Assembly (NCBI GenBank): GCA_015231595.1
Contig: JADGBH010000017.1
Coordinates: 1 to 64,000, forward strand
Origin: Desulfobacterales bacterium
GTDB taxonomy: Bacteria; Desulfobacterota; Desulfobacteria; Desulfobacterales; JADGBH01
Reading direction: 5' to 3'
DNA: 64,000 nt
Part shown: in pieces, positions 63,105-64,000 of the stretch
Layout of the letters: each line of letters begins with the position of its first letter
Position numbering within the stretch: position 1 is the first letter of the stretch
Translations under genes and position numbers: made by a program
The notes under the pieces: generated by a model
Database searches by the model: none
What the model was told of the DNA's origin: nothing
The model's input: the letters and a program-made list of their open reading frames with translations, nothing else

Positions 63105-64000
63105 TTAATTATTTTTAATAATATTAATTACTGCTTGAAAAGGACAATTTCTTTTATCATCTAATTTATGGACTTTTGGATGAATTGCCCATATTGCTTT
63201 TTCCATATTAGGGTAAATATGGTCAATCCCTATTTTTTCTAAAAGATGTGTTCTTTTTAGTACAGCCATGACAGAATCGTTTATTGCAGCAAATGACATA
63301 TCAATGCCGGAGCTTCTTACTCTATCAATTATTAAAGATAATGCTTCTTCTCCTGACGCATCTATATCATTTATTCCGTTTCCAGCTATAACTATATGTT
63401 TTAAATGTTTTCTGTGCATAATTCGGTCATTAATCTGGTCCTCAAGATAACTGGCATTAGCAAAAAATAAAGGACCTTCAAAGCTTATTAAATCAATATA
63501 TTCACATCTTCCAAGACTATGGAGCATAGAATCCCTAAAACTTTCATCCGCATGCATAGAAAGAGACGACACAACAGGCTTCATGCTTTTATAAAGAAAA
63601 ACTCCAATAGATAAAACAACTCCTATCATTATGCCTTTATCAAGATGTGGTGCAAATGCAAGGGTTGCAATAAAAGATAATATTGAAATAGCTCCGTCAT
63701 ACCATTGAGCTCTCCAAGCATGTATAAAGCCTGAAACGTTAATTAAGCTTATTACAGCCATCATTATAACCGCTGCTAACACTGATTGAGGTAAAAAATA
63801 CAAAAGCGGCGTAAAAAATAAGAGTACAATCACTACAGTTAAGCTTGTAAACACACTCGATAGACCTGAAATAGCTCCTGCTTGAAGGTTAACAGCCGAC
63901 CTTGAAAATGATCCTGAAGTCGGATAACTTTTACTTATAGCTCCTAACATATTTGCAAGACCCTGTCCAATGAGTTCTTGATTAGGGTCAAGTCTTTGTC
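63105..64000 (-). CDS. SulP-family anion transporter with STAS domain (5' part beyond window)
   Basis: Partial: the frame runs off the right edge, so about 298 C-terminal residues are seen. DPNQELIGQGLANML and GSFSRSAVN are SulP hallmarks, followed by several membrane helices and a C-terminal STAS domain (GNGINDIDASGEEALSLI). SulP proteins carry sulfate, bicarbonate or other anions with cations. The STAS domain lies in the cytoplasm and can bind nucleotides or regulators, so it might talk to the linked signalling fusion encoded 10 bases after it. The first ATG visible (63950) is internal, not the true start. Confidence 0.88.
   Translation of the reverse strand, partial: QRLDPNQELIGQGLANMLGAISKSYPTSGSFSRSAVNLQAGAISGLSSVFTSLTVVIVLLFFTPLLYFLPQSVLAAVIMMAVISLINVSGFIHAWRAQWYDGAISILSFIATLAFAPHLDKGIMIGVVLSIGVFLYKSMKPVVSSLSMHADESFRDSMLHSLGRCEYIDLISFEGPLFFANASYLEDQINDRIMHRKHLKHIVIAGNGINDIDASGEEALSLIIDRVRSSGIDMSFAAINDSVMAVLKRTHLLEKIGIDHIYPNMEKAIWAIHPKVHKLDDKRNCPFQAVINIIKNN

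Overview
The window is AT-rich chromosomal DNA from what looks like a sulfate-reducing deltaproteobacterium, close to the Desulfobacterales. The main evidence is a full-length DsrC with both redox cysteines, a complete FlxABCD-type flavin oxidoreductase set, an AhbA/AhbB-type siroheme decarboxylase subunit (the alternative haem route of sulfate reducers), a 2-oxoacid:ferredoxin oxidoreductase operon, a corrinoid-protein reductive activator and menaquinone genes. Many very large secreted proteins and a WD40-caspase protein suggest a complex, possibly aggregating or multicellular lifestyle; that part is inference. The window holds no rRNA, no recognisable tRNA and no CRISPR array.

Layout. 1-0.4 kb: right end of an IS200/IS605-type (TnpB) element with its terminal hairpin, abutting a small truncated gene. 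0.6-3.4 kb: lysine 2,3-aminomutase translationally coupled to an ATP-grasp ligase, then a small secreted protein. 3.5-9.5 kb (minus strand): divergent polysaccharide deacetylase, siroheme decarboxylase, dsrC, flxA/B/C/D-like genes and a YkvA-like membrane protein. 9.5-15.1 kb: double TerD-domain protein, a 197-bp MITE-like element and a 1287-aa cadherin-like/beta-helix exoprotein. 15.3-18.7 kb (minus): four-subunit 2-oxoacid:ferredoxin oxidoreductase plus a P-loop ATPase. 18.9-22.8 kb: small membrane protein, YqgE/AlgH, corrinoid activator, PilZ protein and cyclic-nucleotide-binding protein. 22.9-31 kb: 1733-aa exoprotein and a hybrid histidine kinase. 31.1-36.2 kb (minus): gmd, fcl (GDP-fucose) joined to a DUF2868/DUF3482 membrane protein-GTPase pair. 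36.5-44.5 kb (plus): receiver protein, octahaem HAO-type cytochrome, then fructokinase, sucrose-phosphate synthase/phosphatase and a secreted WD40-caspase as a tight cluster. 44.6-48 kb (minus): menE, menC, menA. 48.4-57.3 kb (plus): TPR/beta-barrel outer membrane protein, FecR protein with a Thr-rich tail and a 1999-aa surface protein. 57.3-58.5 kb: second MITE copy, a six-helix membrane protein and small repeats. 58.5-64 kb (minus): SulP transporter (cut by the window edge) followed by a dense phosphorelay of three receivers and two kinase-like proteins.

How the genes fit together. The dsrC/flx block and the oxidoreductase operon serve low-potential electron flow: ferredoxin reduction from 2-oxoacids, NAD(P)H or disulfide-linked electron transfer, and sulfite reduction. 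The sucrose genes probably make a compatible solute. The 48.4-57.3 kb cluster looks like one cell-surface system. The most unusual points are the paired 197-bp elements (one with an 11-bp target duplication, the other supplying the last codons of the giant surface protein), the sucrose-caspase gene cluster, and the terminal phosphorelay with a kinase-like-BON-receiver fusion and a histidine kinase lacking its ATPase motifs.
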